A DNA stretch of 64,000 nt from Lateolabrax maculatus (lineage: Eukaryota; Chordata; Actinopteri; Acropomatiformes; Lateolabracidae), in assembly GCA_031216445.1 (NCBI GenBank), contig CM062211.1:2988001-3052000 (forward strand), written 5' to 3'. Below the pieces are notes generated by a model, which was given only the letters and a program-made list of their open reading frames with translations, searched no databases and had not been told where the DNA came from. A program made the translations under genes and the position numbers. Shown one piece after another: positions 21,314-32,331 of the stretch; positions within the stretch are counted from its first letter, which is position 1, and the number at the start of each line of letters is the position of its first letter.

Positions 21314-22789
21314 CTTCAATAGAAATACATTCATACTTTAGTCAGCTGATCTGCTTTGGGCTGCTCTGTCGGCTTTCCTTCACCCTGGATGTGGTGTGTG
21401 TCCCTGCTCTCTAACTGGTTATAACGTGATCTACTGTAGATACATGGTGAACTTACACATATGAAATAATCAGGCTGTGTGTTTCATTTTATTAGATGTA
21501 GACCTCTTTCTCTACATGTAGGGACCCTGGTACCTACACCTGCTGTGGATGACCTATCAAAATATCATTTGCAGTTGGATTCAGCAATAAGCAAATCCTC
21601 ATGATTTTAGCCCATAATCACCATAATATCATAAGCATCTGGACTGTGAAGAGACATCACTGTGAACTGGACCTATTATTGCAAAGTAGCTTTAATATAA
21701 ATGTGATCCACTGCGAGGAAAATCCACGATATCCATAATACAGAGCAGCGCATCTGTGGTGTGATGAGGTTGATCCAACCTGCAGACTGAAGCCATGTGT
21801 TTCATTCACAAAAAAAAAAACAAAATATATACAAGATTTTTTCTTGTTAATTAAGGACTTTAATCTTAGAAATACAGGATTTGTTCTTGGAATATTACCC
21901 CTCCTCCTACAATGGTAGGAGGGTTTTTTTCCTACAATGGCCCTAATAAGCTGCTGTAGCCTAATACTTTTACTTTATATGATAAAGTAAACGTAATAGG
22001 CTCATTGATGGAATGGAATATATGGTTTGCAAGCTCTTGCCATAAAGTCTGTAGTGAACCACATGACAGTGAAAAGTAGTGGAATACATTCTGTCTGGCC
22101 TGCAAGAAGATTTGTAATGTCCACAATCATTAAGAATTAAGACAATAAGCATAGAGCAATATTTTAAAATGTATTCTTTGACTTTATTAGATAGGCTACA
22201 GTGTATTTATGAGGTAAATGCCATTATCCACTATTTACTGTATGTGGTCAATGAGAGAAACTTGTCATGTAAAATAAGACGACTCAAAAGATATAATATA
22301 TATCATAAATATCATGAATGTAAAACCTGAACTTTTATGTTCTTCTTTACAAACATTATTTTTTTCCCCCCAAAACTATTTATTTGGAAAGTAAAAATAA
22401 ATCATTTTCTATGACAATTGGGTTAAAAATAATGTTTTGTTGTAAAGACGGACAGTCTACTTTCTGAACTGTCTCTGGTAACAACCAACAAGCGTATCCA
22501 GACGTGTGCATCAATGTTAAGTGTCCTCTGGAAACACCGTTGTCGTTTTGTGTAATTGTAGAGCGTTTCTGTAGTTTGTTGTGTTTTCTGTTATGTGTTG
22601 TCAATTATGACAATGGGTTGACAAAAGGGGAGAATGTGGAATTATGAATTTATTAATATGAAGTCGGTGTAAACTACACAAGTCATTTTTCTATTCTGGA
22701 CATGTTTCTGTCTTGTAAAATTCGTTTTAATAAAATCTTTTGTGTTTATTAATCTGCCTTGATAAGAAATTATACAGCTTCTTTTGAAA

Positions 22790-23510
22790 TATAGCTCACT
22801 GGTTCCTCGTAGCCAGAGCCTTCAGTTATCGAGCTCCTCTCCTGTGGAACCAGCTCCCAGTTTGGGTTCGGAAGTAGACATCCTCTCCTCATTAAAGACT
22901 CTGCTTCAAACGTTTCACTTTGATAAAGCTTATAGTTAGGGCTGGCTCAGGTGAGCCCTGAACCATCCCTTAGTTATGCTGTTATAGGCTTAGACTGCCG
23001 GGGGACTCCCATGATGCACTGAGCTCCTCTCCCTCTCCATCCGTACGCATTCTTATCCCATTAATACATGTTACTAACGCCACATCTTCCCCGTAGTTTT
23101 TGTGCTTTTTCTCCTTCTCACTTCCTACAGGTGTTTCTGCCTCTGGAGCTGTAGAGTCTGGATCTGTGGCTGCAGGCCGTCTAACTTAACATTAACATTT
23201 TCCAACTTAACATTGTTATTAGTCAGATTATTAAATTGTCTGTCCTCCTGCTCTCTTTCCCGTCTGCCCCTCTCTCCTCCTCTTTCAACCCAACTGGGTC
23301 GAGGCAGATGGGCTCACCCAAAGCCCGGTTCTGCTCAAGGTATTTAGCTATTAAAGGGAGTTTTTCCTTCCAATGTTGCCAAGTGCTGCTCATGGTGGGA
23401 ACTGTTGGGTCTCTTTAAAGATTTTTTTAAAGAGTAGGGTCTAGACCTACTCTATGTGAGAAGTGTTGACTTGAAACTAACTTGACTTGACAACACATTA
23501 ATAAATAATA
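22790..23510 (+). mobile_element. LINE 3' end (L2/Rex-like), between the inverted-repeat arms
   Basis: Begins in the ORF2 C-terminal sequence (SRAFSYRAPLLWNQLPVWVR-like, about 22,812-22,868). It continues through the characteristic 3' region: CCAACTGGGTCGAGGCAGATGG, AAAGCCCGGTTCTGCT, AAGGGAGTTTTTCCTTCCA, TTGCCAAGTGCTGCTCATG, and a short hairpin (TAGGGTCTAGACCTA). The 5' part is missing. It occupies the spacer of the C/D palindrome. Confidence 0.78.
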
Positions 23511-25826
23511 ATAAATAATAATAAAATAAGTCCATTTTCTCCCTTTTTGTCAAATCTTGTTGTCATAATTGACAACACATTACAGAAAACACAACATATT
23601 ACAGAAACGCTCTGCAATTACACAAAATGACAACGGTGTTTCCAGAGGACACTTAACATTGATGCACACGTCTGGATACGCTTGTTGGTTGTTACCAGAG
23701 ACAGTTCAGAAAGTAGACTGTCCGTCTTTACAACAAAACATTATTTTTAACCCAATTGTCAGAAAAAATGATTTGTTTTTACTGTCCAAATAAATAGTTT
23801 TTTTGGGAAAAAAATAATGTTTGTAAAGAAGAACATAAAAGTTCAGGTTTTTTTAAGGCTGTGGGGAAAAAGATATATTATTATCTTTTGAGTCGTCTTA
23901 TTTTACATGACAAGTTGTATATACATACCAATAGGAAATGTAGCAATAAATTAACACATTTAATTATTTAAAAACAAATGTTAAAATGTATTGAGTTTCT
24001 CTCATTGACCACATACAGTAAATAGTGGATAATGGCATTTACCTCATAAATACACTGTAGCCTATCTAATAAAGTCAAAGAATACATTTTAAAATATTGC
24101 TCTATGCTTATTTTCTTAATTCTTAATGATTGTGGACATTACAAATCTTCTTGCAGGCCAGACAGAATGTATTCCACTACTTTTCACTGTCATGTGGTTC
24201 ACTACAGACTTTTTGGCAAGAGCTTGCAAACCATATATTCCATTCCATCAATGAGCCTATTACGTTTACTTTATCATATAAAGTAAAAGTATTAGGCTAC
24301 AGCAGCTTATTAGGGGCCATTGTAGGAAAAAAACCCTCCTACCATTGTAGGAGGAGGGGTAATATTCCGAGAACAAATCCTGTATTTCTAAGATTAAAGT
24401 CCTTAATTAACAAGAAAAAATCTTGTATATATTTTGTTTTTTTTTTGTGAATGAAACACATGGCTTCAGTCTGCAGGTTGGATCAACCTCATCACACCAC
24501 AGATGCGCTGCTCTGTATTATGGATATCGTGGATTTTTCTCGCAGTGGATCACATTTATATTAAAGCTACTTTGCAATAATAGGTCCAGTTCACAGCGAT
24601 GTTTCTTCACAGTCCAGATGCTTATGATATTATGGTGATTATGGGCTAAAATCATGAGGATTTGCTTATTGCTGAATCCAACTGCAAATGATACTTTGAT
24701 AGGTCATCCACAGCAGGTGTAGGTAACAGGGTTCCTACATGTAGAGAAAGAGGTCTACATCTAATAAAATGGAACACACAGCCTGATTATTTCATATGTG
24801 TAAGTTCACTATGTATCTACAGTAGATCACGTTATAACCAGTTAGAGAGCAGGGACACACACCACATCCAGGGTGAAGGAAACCGACAGAGGCCACTGGG
24901 CCGAGGGCTGGAAAACATCTGTTTTTCACACTTTTATAATGACTTCATAATACCACAATATTTTAGTTTTTTCTCCAAAATGTTTGATTTATGTTGTAGT
25001 ATGTATGTTTATAATCTCAGAGAATATCTGAGTTCCCTGTTTTCTTTCCTACAATGGCTCTTATCTTATATCTTATGTATTTTTTCTTGTTAAGCAATGT
25101 TTTCGTGTTTTCATGATCTAATATTTGTATATTATGTTTTAAAATATTATTAATGGTTTATAAAACCCTGGTGAAAATTGAAAGTTTAATTGACGTCTAA
25201 ATTCATATAATAGACGTTTATTGACCGTCTGATAAACGTCTCTGCAGTCGTTGGAAAGATGTTGAAACAACGTCCTGGCTGAGACTAGATAGGTCTTCAA
25301 CGTCGATGCTCAGTGGGAACTACTTCACACGGCGGCAGGAACGATATGTGCGTGTCCAAAGTGGTGTGGGCGCTGAGCGCAATTTACGCACTTGGCACAG
25401 CAGCTTTAACTTCATTAATTATTGAAATGTGGCATGAGGACCTAACGATGAACCGCCAGTGTTTCCTACATCAGACAGAAGCTGTTCCACACAGATTCAA
25501 GTTCAACACTGAAATCAGTTCATTCATTTCAGTTTTGCTGCTTAAATGCAAAGTCTCACAGTATTTGTAATATAATGTGTGCATGGAAGCCTATCCATAT
25601 ATACTATATAACACAAGCTCTGTAAGCGTTAAAGTAAATAACAAAACATGGCAACATATGGTGATAATGAAAAAACATTTGATTCTGCTCCAAGTTACTG
25701 TAGTTGTTTCCTCGATGCACAGGTGTGTCTGTTTCTGCACATGGGCAGGAATGCACATGTAAATAAAAATAAATAATATCGTCTGCAACATATTTAGGTT
25801 GATTGCGTGCACGTGTGAGTGCCTGT

Positions 25827-25874
25827 GTGTGTGTGCATGTGTGTGTGTGCATGTGTGTGTGTGTGTGTGTGTGT
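25827..25874 (+). repeat. (TG)n microsatellite upstream of the intact unknown gene
   Basis: Interrupted TG repeat (TGTGTG with GCATG interruptions). The equivalent tract is a short (CA)n in copy A and is nearly absent in copy B. Confidence 0.85.
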
Positions 25875-26071
25875 AAATATACCGTATATGGATCTAGAAC
25901 GCTTTGCCGTTCCACAGGTTGAATGGTGACGTTCTGCTCCTTTGTGACCACTTGTGTTCCACAGTCACAAAACTAACTCAGCTGAGGCACAGTGAACAGA
26001 TCTACAAAGACCTTCACCGAGGAAACTAGAGAAAACTGAACTGCGTTTTACAAGCGGAATCGTCGCTCCAC

Positions 26072-28158
26072 ATGGATAACGAGGTAAGAAAGTCACATTT
26101 CCGACAGTTGATTGTTTGCTTAAAGGCAACATTTGACAACACTTGTATTTGGACAGTAAGCTCTTGAAATGCACAGATAACTCCCTGGAGTGAACTAACA
26201 GAAAAACTAAAGAAGCCAATATACTAGTTAACCACTCAAGGTCGCTGACATGAGGGGGGGCGCTGTGGCTGAAATCTGTGTGAACTGCAGCCTTCTTAAC
26301 AGCACCCATAGCCAACCATAACTGTTCATAGTGTTGCCAGATTTTTTTTCAGTCCCCTCCCAATGACAAGTGTTTTGTTAATGTGTAAAATTTTCCTGCT
26401 TCTTCCTGTCAGGTTTCATCAGATGAACTGGGAGAGCAGAGGTGTGGTGATCTGGAGGTGCCTCTGTTCACATCAGACACTTTCCAAGAAGTGGTCACCC
26501 TATATCTCAATGATATGGAAGATGAGTAAGTCACAGTTAACAGTCATCAAGCAAACCTGCAGCAGAAATAATGGGGGGGAGATATATATATAGATATATA
26601 TATATGTACTGTATATAGTGGTAAATATTTGGTTTGCTTAACCATTCCTCATCTCTTCTTCCAGGCAGTGGATGTTCCTGGCAGTTGGCAACATCGATGC
26701 TGACGCAGTCATGCTGCTGGCCGACCTCTGTCACGAAATTGTAGAGATGGCCTGCAGCATGGTCCTGGATGAAGTCACACCCCAGGTTTGCAGGTGGATG
26801 TTTGTCCACAATGTCAGGAACTCCAGCAACACTTCTGTCACAACGTAAGTCTATACTATCATTAATTATCAGGGTTGAGTTTGGTCCCTCAAGTTCTGGA
26901 AAAAGTTCAGAGGGTGATTCCAGTGGGAAATGTTTGAACACCATTGCCCAAAGCAGATCAGCTGACTAAAGTATGAATGTATTTCTATTGAAGGAACGGG
27001 ACTGACACTCCACAGAGGGAGCGTAACTATCGCACAGTGACAGAGGATGATATTCAAGCCAGTCTTGGAAATTCACTTCACCGCTGTCTTGGAGAAGCGT
27101 TGGGAGTCGTAGTGGAGACGTCTGACGCTTCTGACAAACTGCTGCAGCTGGTTGCAGAAGCGGTGGCCAACAAGGTGAACCACAGACTGGCTGGTATCAC
27201 ACAGTCCACCTCTTCTCAACGGTCGGAGGAATCTGTTGCCAGGGAAACACCAGAGTGTGAGACTAAGGATATGGTTTACTTCGTTGCCAAAATACTTAGT
27301 AGCTGCCTGGTCGGGAAGAACAGTTCTGAGTCCCCTGATGAAGAAGACCTAGTCAGGGATGCGTCTCAGGCCTCCAGTCCAGACGACATGACCTTGGTGG
27401 ATGAGTTCAGCACAGTGGCTACCAAAGGCTCTCTGCCAGAGGGGCAGAGTCCAGACCTGGTCAGCGATTTGTCTCGGGCATCCAGTCCAGACGACGTGAC
27501 CTCGGTCGAGGAGTTCAGCACAGAGGCTATCGAAGGCTCTCTGTCAGAGGGGCAGAGTCCAGACCTGTCCATTTCTGTTAGCTCTGTGCCTCCAGCCAGT
27601 ACCACAGAGGAGTTGCTGCAGGGAGAGAAGACCTTCCTTGCAGTGTTCCTTGCTAAGCTGCTGGACCACATCACCCACTCCACCAAGACGTCAGTGTTGG
27701 AGTTGGACTTTGAAGGACTTCTGAAAAGTCTAAGGAGGACTGTGGGTGAGATAAGTTTCCCTCTCCCACCGACTGTTGAGAACCTCCACCTGACCATCTT
27801 TCAGAAGCTTTGTCAGGAGTTTGGATCCACAAAGCTGCTGCAGGCCATCATGTCACATGAAGATGTGGTGTTCCAGGAGGTGGTTGCCAGGGAACTCAAA
27901 GCGGAGCTGCAGAAGGCTACAAGAAACCCCCCCACCTTTGTTACAAAAGTGAGGAGGTTTTTTGGAACAAAAAGCACTAAAGTTGCTCCTGCTTGTGAGG
28001 CCGACACATCGGTGTCCAGCAGTGAAGTGGTCCAACTGGAGAATGGATCCACACCCCTGCTCAAGAAGAAAGAGAAGCGCCCCGCCTTCATCAGGATGTT
28101 CTCTGCCGTGGCCCGGATGGTGAGGAAGCCCTGCACCTCCTGCAGCAACGGTGGATAA
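26072..28158 (+). CDS. Unrecognised fish protein, 489 aa, 4 exons, intact copy of a local family
   Basis: Exons: 26,072-26,083 (MDNE), 26,413-26,525, 26,665-26,844, 26,994-28,158. All introns are GT-AG and phases join to one 1,470-nt frame. I do not recognise the family. Visible features: an acidic N-terminus; a cysteine-containing helical region (about 40-100: AVMLLADLCHEIVEMACSMVLDEV); a predicted helical segment 117-172; a Ser/Glu/Asp-rich linker with two 36-residue repeats (220-255, 256-291; core ASSPDD...EFST...GSL.EGQSPDL); a helical domain about 310-415 (EKTFLAVFLAKLLDHI, LHLTIFQKLCQEFG); and a basic Cys-containing tail. No signal peptide or long hydrophobic membrane segment is evident, so it is probably soluble. 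It is the only intact member among three related copies here. Start choice rests on the ATG shared with copy B and the in-frame 12-nt exon. Confidence 0.8.
27346..27561 (+). repeat. Two tandem 108-bp in-frame repeats in exon 4
   Basis: Unit 1 is 27,346-27,453 and unit 2 is 27,454-27,561. Each encodes 36 residues beginning DLV(R/S)D and ending GQSP. Copies B and C each have a single unit. Confidence 0.88.
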
Positions 28159-28448
28159 CAGGATAAGTACCTCACGTAAGTATTTTATTGTACATATTTT
28201 ATTTATATTTTTTTAATTTCTTTGCATTCATCTTGAAGAACAATCCCTGGTCTTCTCTCAATAATGAGATGGGTTGTTTTTCAAGATGAAAGCAGACTCT
28301 TAAAAAGAATGTGTAAGTTTGGAGTTTGATAAAGTTCAGTTCACTGACAGTTTGACAAGGTTCACTTCTACTTTGTCAAATGGCTCTTCAAACTTCAAAC
28401 GGCCACTGTGTTGATGTGGTGAAACAAACACATCCTTTTTAAGAGTCA

Positions 28449-28650
28449 GGGCAGCACGGTGGCTCAGTGTGTCCTCACAGGAAGAAGCTTGAAGATTGGC
28501 TGTGCCCTCTCAGCCCTTTCTGTGTGGAGTTTGCATGTTCTCCTCGTGTTGACGTGGGTTTTCCCCGGGTCCCTCCGGTTTCCTCCCACATTCCAAAGAC
28601 ATGCAGCTCAATTGGAAAATCTAAATTGTCCCCACATCTGCATTTAATCT
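28449..28650 (+). repeat. SINE-like teleost repeat
   Basis: Starts GGGCAGCACGGTGGCTCAGTG and contains GGAGTTTGCATGTTCTCC and TTTCCTCCCACATTCCAAAG. It lies 290 bases after the stop codon of the 489-aa gene and is mirrored at 19,905-20,106. An AATAAA just after its end (about 28,658) could serve as polyadenylation signal. Confidence 0.75.
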
Positions 28651-28859
28651 GTACTTCAATAAAACATTTAATTAATCTGATTAATGGCAGTGCATCTCTG
28701 TTGTCATCATTTATTATCCAGAAAGGTTTGTTAAGTTGAAGGTAAAAGAGTTAGCTGGTCTCCAGCAAATCTAATTCTGCCACTAGATGGCCACAAATAA
28801 CCATCACTGTTTCTACACACTCTTTAGTCACACTGTAAAACACACACAAGCTGGACTTG

Positions 28860-29652
28860 AAGAAAGAATAAAGAAACTTGACACTGTCCCTGACTAACCC
28901 TTACTTAACCATGTATTATATTTAGGGGAGTCTTATATTATTTGACCTGTGCAGTGCACCATGAGCTACACCCTCGGGATGTAGATGCCTTTCTTTGAAC
29001 ATAACGTAACCCTAATTGTAACCAAAACAGCATGTCTAAATCTTTGAAGTGGTAAGGACCTTGAGTGTGTTTGCACTACATATAACATTTACATCCCATA
29101 CTGACATGGGATGCACTCATGTAAATATAATCTGGAGGTCCGATCTATTTAATTCCAAAGTTTGTGCACAGTATTCCAGTTGTGTACTTTCAAATGCACT
29201 GCAAATAAAATAAAGCTAATAAAAAACTACAGACCCATGGCTGTAGCCTCGTAGAAATAAACATTTTTAAACATTTCTTCTCTCTTTAAATGGCTCTAAA
29301 TTAAAGAAAGAGATACACAGAAAGTGCCAGACAGCCAATTCCACCATGTGGAGGCTGTTATTGGATTACATTACTTGGTTTGTTACTCGTACAAACCAAG
29401 TAATGTAATCCAACTGATAAGAGAACTTATATTTCTAGAAAATGCTAATCATCTTTTTGTCTTGCTACAAAATGTGGTGCTACTTGACACGTCAAAGTTG
29501 TTTAATTTTTTTAATATGTTGCATCTTACATACGTACAACTATACAGTCATTTTCCACACTACATGAACAATGTTCACATCACTCACACGTGATTTTAGT
29601 CTAAGCTCACTGCTGAACTACTGAACCAAAAGTTCATTTTTACTTTAATTGC

Positions 29653-29683
<31 letters not shown>

Positions 29684-30284
29684 TTGTTTTTGCTGTAATA
29701 TTTTACTCTCCATATTATGTTTTAAATTTGTTGGGTTGTGTATGTGAACATTGCAGATTCGTCTTCACATGCCTTTTTTCTTCACTGTGAAGGTGACTTG
29801 ATGTCTCAGGTCTATGTTTCAAAGTCATGAAATAAAATCAGATTTGACTCTCACATTTGCTCTGAACCAGCTTTATGACACAGGCTGAACCTGGTTCACT
29901 TCTTAAGGTTAATTCCAGACAGGCTTTTCACGATCAGCTCCTCTTTTCTGAGCCACCTTTATCAAACACCCTTCTGTTGTCAGAGTCCACACTGAAAAAA
30001 GTGCAGCTTATTCGTCGTTATCTGGATCATGACCAAGACTTTTCAAGTTGACCCTCAAACATGAAGTCATTTTAAGACACAAAGGAGTTTTCAAAGACGC
30101 ACAAGCACCAAAATAGTGATATAATTATGATTTCAGATGAAAATGTGTAAATTATTATTTATTATATATTTATTTTTCATAAAATTGATTTCAACACCTA
30201 TAATGTGACAAAATGGGCTTTGAAATAAAGAACCAACCCAGGTATAGTTTGCAACACTATGGGTAAAAGAGAAAACTTTGACTA
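28860..30284. other. Intergenic DNA with palindrome and (TG)n
   Basis: No gene is supported. It contains a perfect 23-bp-arm palindrome (29,361-29,413) and a (TG)n tract at about 29,652-29,682. Confidence 0.55.
29361..29413. repeat. Perfect palindrome, 23-bp arms, 7-nt loop
   Basis: The left arm 29,361-29,383 begins TTGGATTACATTACTTGG. The loop is TACTCGT (29,384-29,390). The right arm 29,391-29,413 is the exact reverse complement. Such an intact arm pair implies recent origin or maintenance. Confidence 0.92.
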
Positions 30285-30563
30285 ATGGACCCAATCGAAC
30301 CAGTGAATGGGTGTTTGATTATGAAAATTTCAAGGAATGAAGGAATTTCATCTGGATATACCCATCTTAATGAAGGCACAGTAGTTTGTAGCCTAAACTG
30401 ATATAAGAATGTGTACAAGTCTGTGAAAACAGGGGTCAAAAACAAGGTGATCCACAGTGTTACGCCTAAACACATCCTGGACAATGACAGGTTGCACGGT
30501 CAGCTGATGGCCAGACTGGATAAGGTCATCACAGTATCCGTTCTAGCTCCAAAGGCACTTTGA
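30285..30563 (+). pseudogene. Coding-like relic of unknown family
   Basis: A 93-codon frame from ATG (30,285) to TGA (30,563) with one internal TGA at 30,399. The second half (KNVYKSVKTGVKNKVIHSVTP..., then HGQLMARLDKVI) has a protein-like composition. No family is recognised and no splice sites are convincing. It could be a degraded exon or a chance frame. Confidence 0.3.
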
Positions 30564-30789
30564 CCCTTAAATGTACAAAAGTATTTTTACTGTTTTTTCC
30601 ATAGGGATGAAGGAAGTTCCGCATGTTTCCACACAGGAGCTTTCTGTTCACTGTGTCTGTGAAGTAGGTTAAAATCCCTACACGCCTGAGGCAGAGGCTT
30701 TGTCATTGGTCAGTTTATCCTACATCACCTCAGAGGGCGAAGAAACTCCATACATGGCCAAAAGTCTGTGCGTCCAACTTTCTTTTTTT

Positions 30790-32331
30790 TTACTCTCGCT
30801 GTTGATCGACAACCTGAATGACGGCTTTCTTCTTCTTGCCTTTGTCTCCCGGTAATTTGAGGTTCTCCTCTGTGATCTCGCTCTCCTCTCCAGAGTCCGC
30901 TTCCTCATCAGAGTCCGACGTCTCCTCTTCGTCTCCGGAGTCGTCCTCTGAGCCGCTGAGCTCCACCAGCGCTACGTCCTGACAAGAAGAAGATATCAAG
31001 TGACTCAATCGAATCGTACAGCGAGTTAAATGTTTAAACATCCGTCTGAAATTTCGCGGTTCGCCAGAGGAAGGCGGGAAAGCTAAACCTGCAGACTGAC
31101 ACTCACCATCTCAATGACCCGCTCTGCCTCCTCCACGCTCTCTATGTCAAAGCACCCAGCCGGAGCTTCCTCCATCTGCTGCTTCAGCTTCTCGTTGGCT
31201 TCGGCCATCTGAGGCAGGAAGCTCTGCAGCCGCTCCAACACTGACGCACAACACAACGCACATAATCACACCTCTGGCTCAAATGCTGTTTGTTCCTAAT
31301 TTAACTGCTAATAAACCACGTAAAAGCAAGAACTACATAGTGACTAATAGCAGGACAGCGTGCAGGGAAGTGATGTTTGGTCTCACCACTGCTTCTCGGG
31401 ACTCTCTCAGTCTGCAGTGACCTGCCAGCCTTTGGCTTGAGGAGAAGCTTCTCACTGAGACCTAGCAGCACAACAGACAAGCGCACAGTGAGTTATACTG
31501 GTATCTGTTTCTCTGTAGAAAAAGGGTAACAATCAAGAGACAAAATATGACTCAAAGTGTTGAGAAACATTTCCCTAACATTTATGGGTCAATGAATGGT
31601 CCTTTTTTATCACAAAGTTTTCCAACAGCTGTGCTCATGTTGAGTGGTATAACTCTGCAGGTATTCCCTATCTAATTAGAGCTGGGTGATAAATCAATAC
31701 TACTGTCAATTGAATTTCAGCTAAATCATATATATATCTTATTTATGAAGTTTTGGTCTCCTATTATTATTCTACATATGAATTATGAGTTAAGTTTTCG
31801 TTTGACATATTAACAATTCCGTCTCAAGTAATAACATTGGAACACATTTAATTTCTTTGCACATCAATTTGCTCATTTTAGGTGGGACTTTGCGACATTA
31901 ATCACACTTAACTGTACAGGACATCAATGTGAACACTTGAAGCTTTATTCAAACTCTAGTAATTTTCCTAGGACACTAGTAAATACAGTTTCAGAATGTT
32001 TTTGAATATTCAAATTACACAACTTTCTCTTAAGATGATGTGATATTGTAAAACCCTTCAGGACGCCTTACTGTTGTCATGAACAAACCCATCTGGGTAC
32101 AGAGCAGTTCGTGGAAGAGCATGTCTGTCTTCTCTGAAGGGATACAATGACTTAGAGGAACTGTAGGTAGCTGATGTTTTAGTGAACAGTAGCTAAAAAC
32201 AGCCTTTAAACACTGTTATTCGCGCCACTTTTTCTTCCATCACTTTAACTGCCAATAAAAGCATTCAAACCTCCTCCGTTGCCACACGACAGCAAGGCCT
32301 GTGAATTCGTTTTCTTCAAGTTTAACTCCAT
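30790..32331 (-). CDS. nopchap1: NOPCHAP1 homologue (NOP protein chaperone 1, C12orf45)
   Basis: Four exons on the minus strand: 32,271-32,331, 31,387-31,461, 31,107-31,240, 30,790-30,978. They join in phase to 459 nt (152 aa; human protein 185 aa). Family signature: VLERLQSFLPQMAEANEKL followed by the acidic/aliphatic segment IESVEEAERVIEMDVALVEL (about 46-97), then an Asp/Glu/Ser-rich tract (SEDDSGDEEETSDSDEEADSGEE) and a lysine-rich C-terminus (GDKGKKKK). The human protein links NOP58 to the R2TP/RUVBL machinery during box C/D snoRNP assembly in the nucleus. The acidic tail fits a chaperone. It lies head to head with slc41a2, as in mammalian 12q23-type synteny, which supports the call. The start at 32,331 gives MELNLKKTNSQALLSCGNGG. 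Confidence 0.88.

Larger units (their letters stand above)
19690..22650 (-). repeat. Left arm of large inverted repeat (copy C)
   Basis: Read on the minus strand this is collinear with 23,531-28,860: the 5'-flank block (21,362-22,640), gene last exon (20,388-21,313), SINE-like repeat (19,905-20,106), and the tail to about 19,690 (GTGATTAAAGAGTGTGTAGAAACAGTG). About 2.06 kb present in the other arm (about 24,893-26,950: the flank end, exons 1-3 and their introns) is missing at a junction near 21,362. Confidence 0.85.
23531..28860 (+). repeat. Right arm of large inverted repeat (copy D)
   Basis: Collinear with copy C on the opposite strand and, over 23,690-26,050, with copy B. It contains the 5'-flank block, an imperfect palindrome (about 24,256-24,298), an AGACGTTTAT...ATAAACGTCT hairpin (25,212-25,241), a (TG)n tract (about 25,827-25,874), the intact gene, and a SINE-like repeat. 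From 28,740 to about 28,860 the homology to 19,690-19,815 fades. Confidence 0.85.

Noticed and set aside
27366..27797. 143-codon minus-strand frame within exon 4 of the unknown gene
   Set aside because: Antisense shadow of the coding exon, with a matching shadow in the pseudogene copies.
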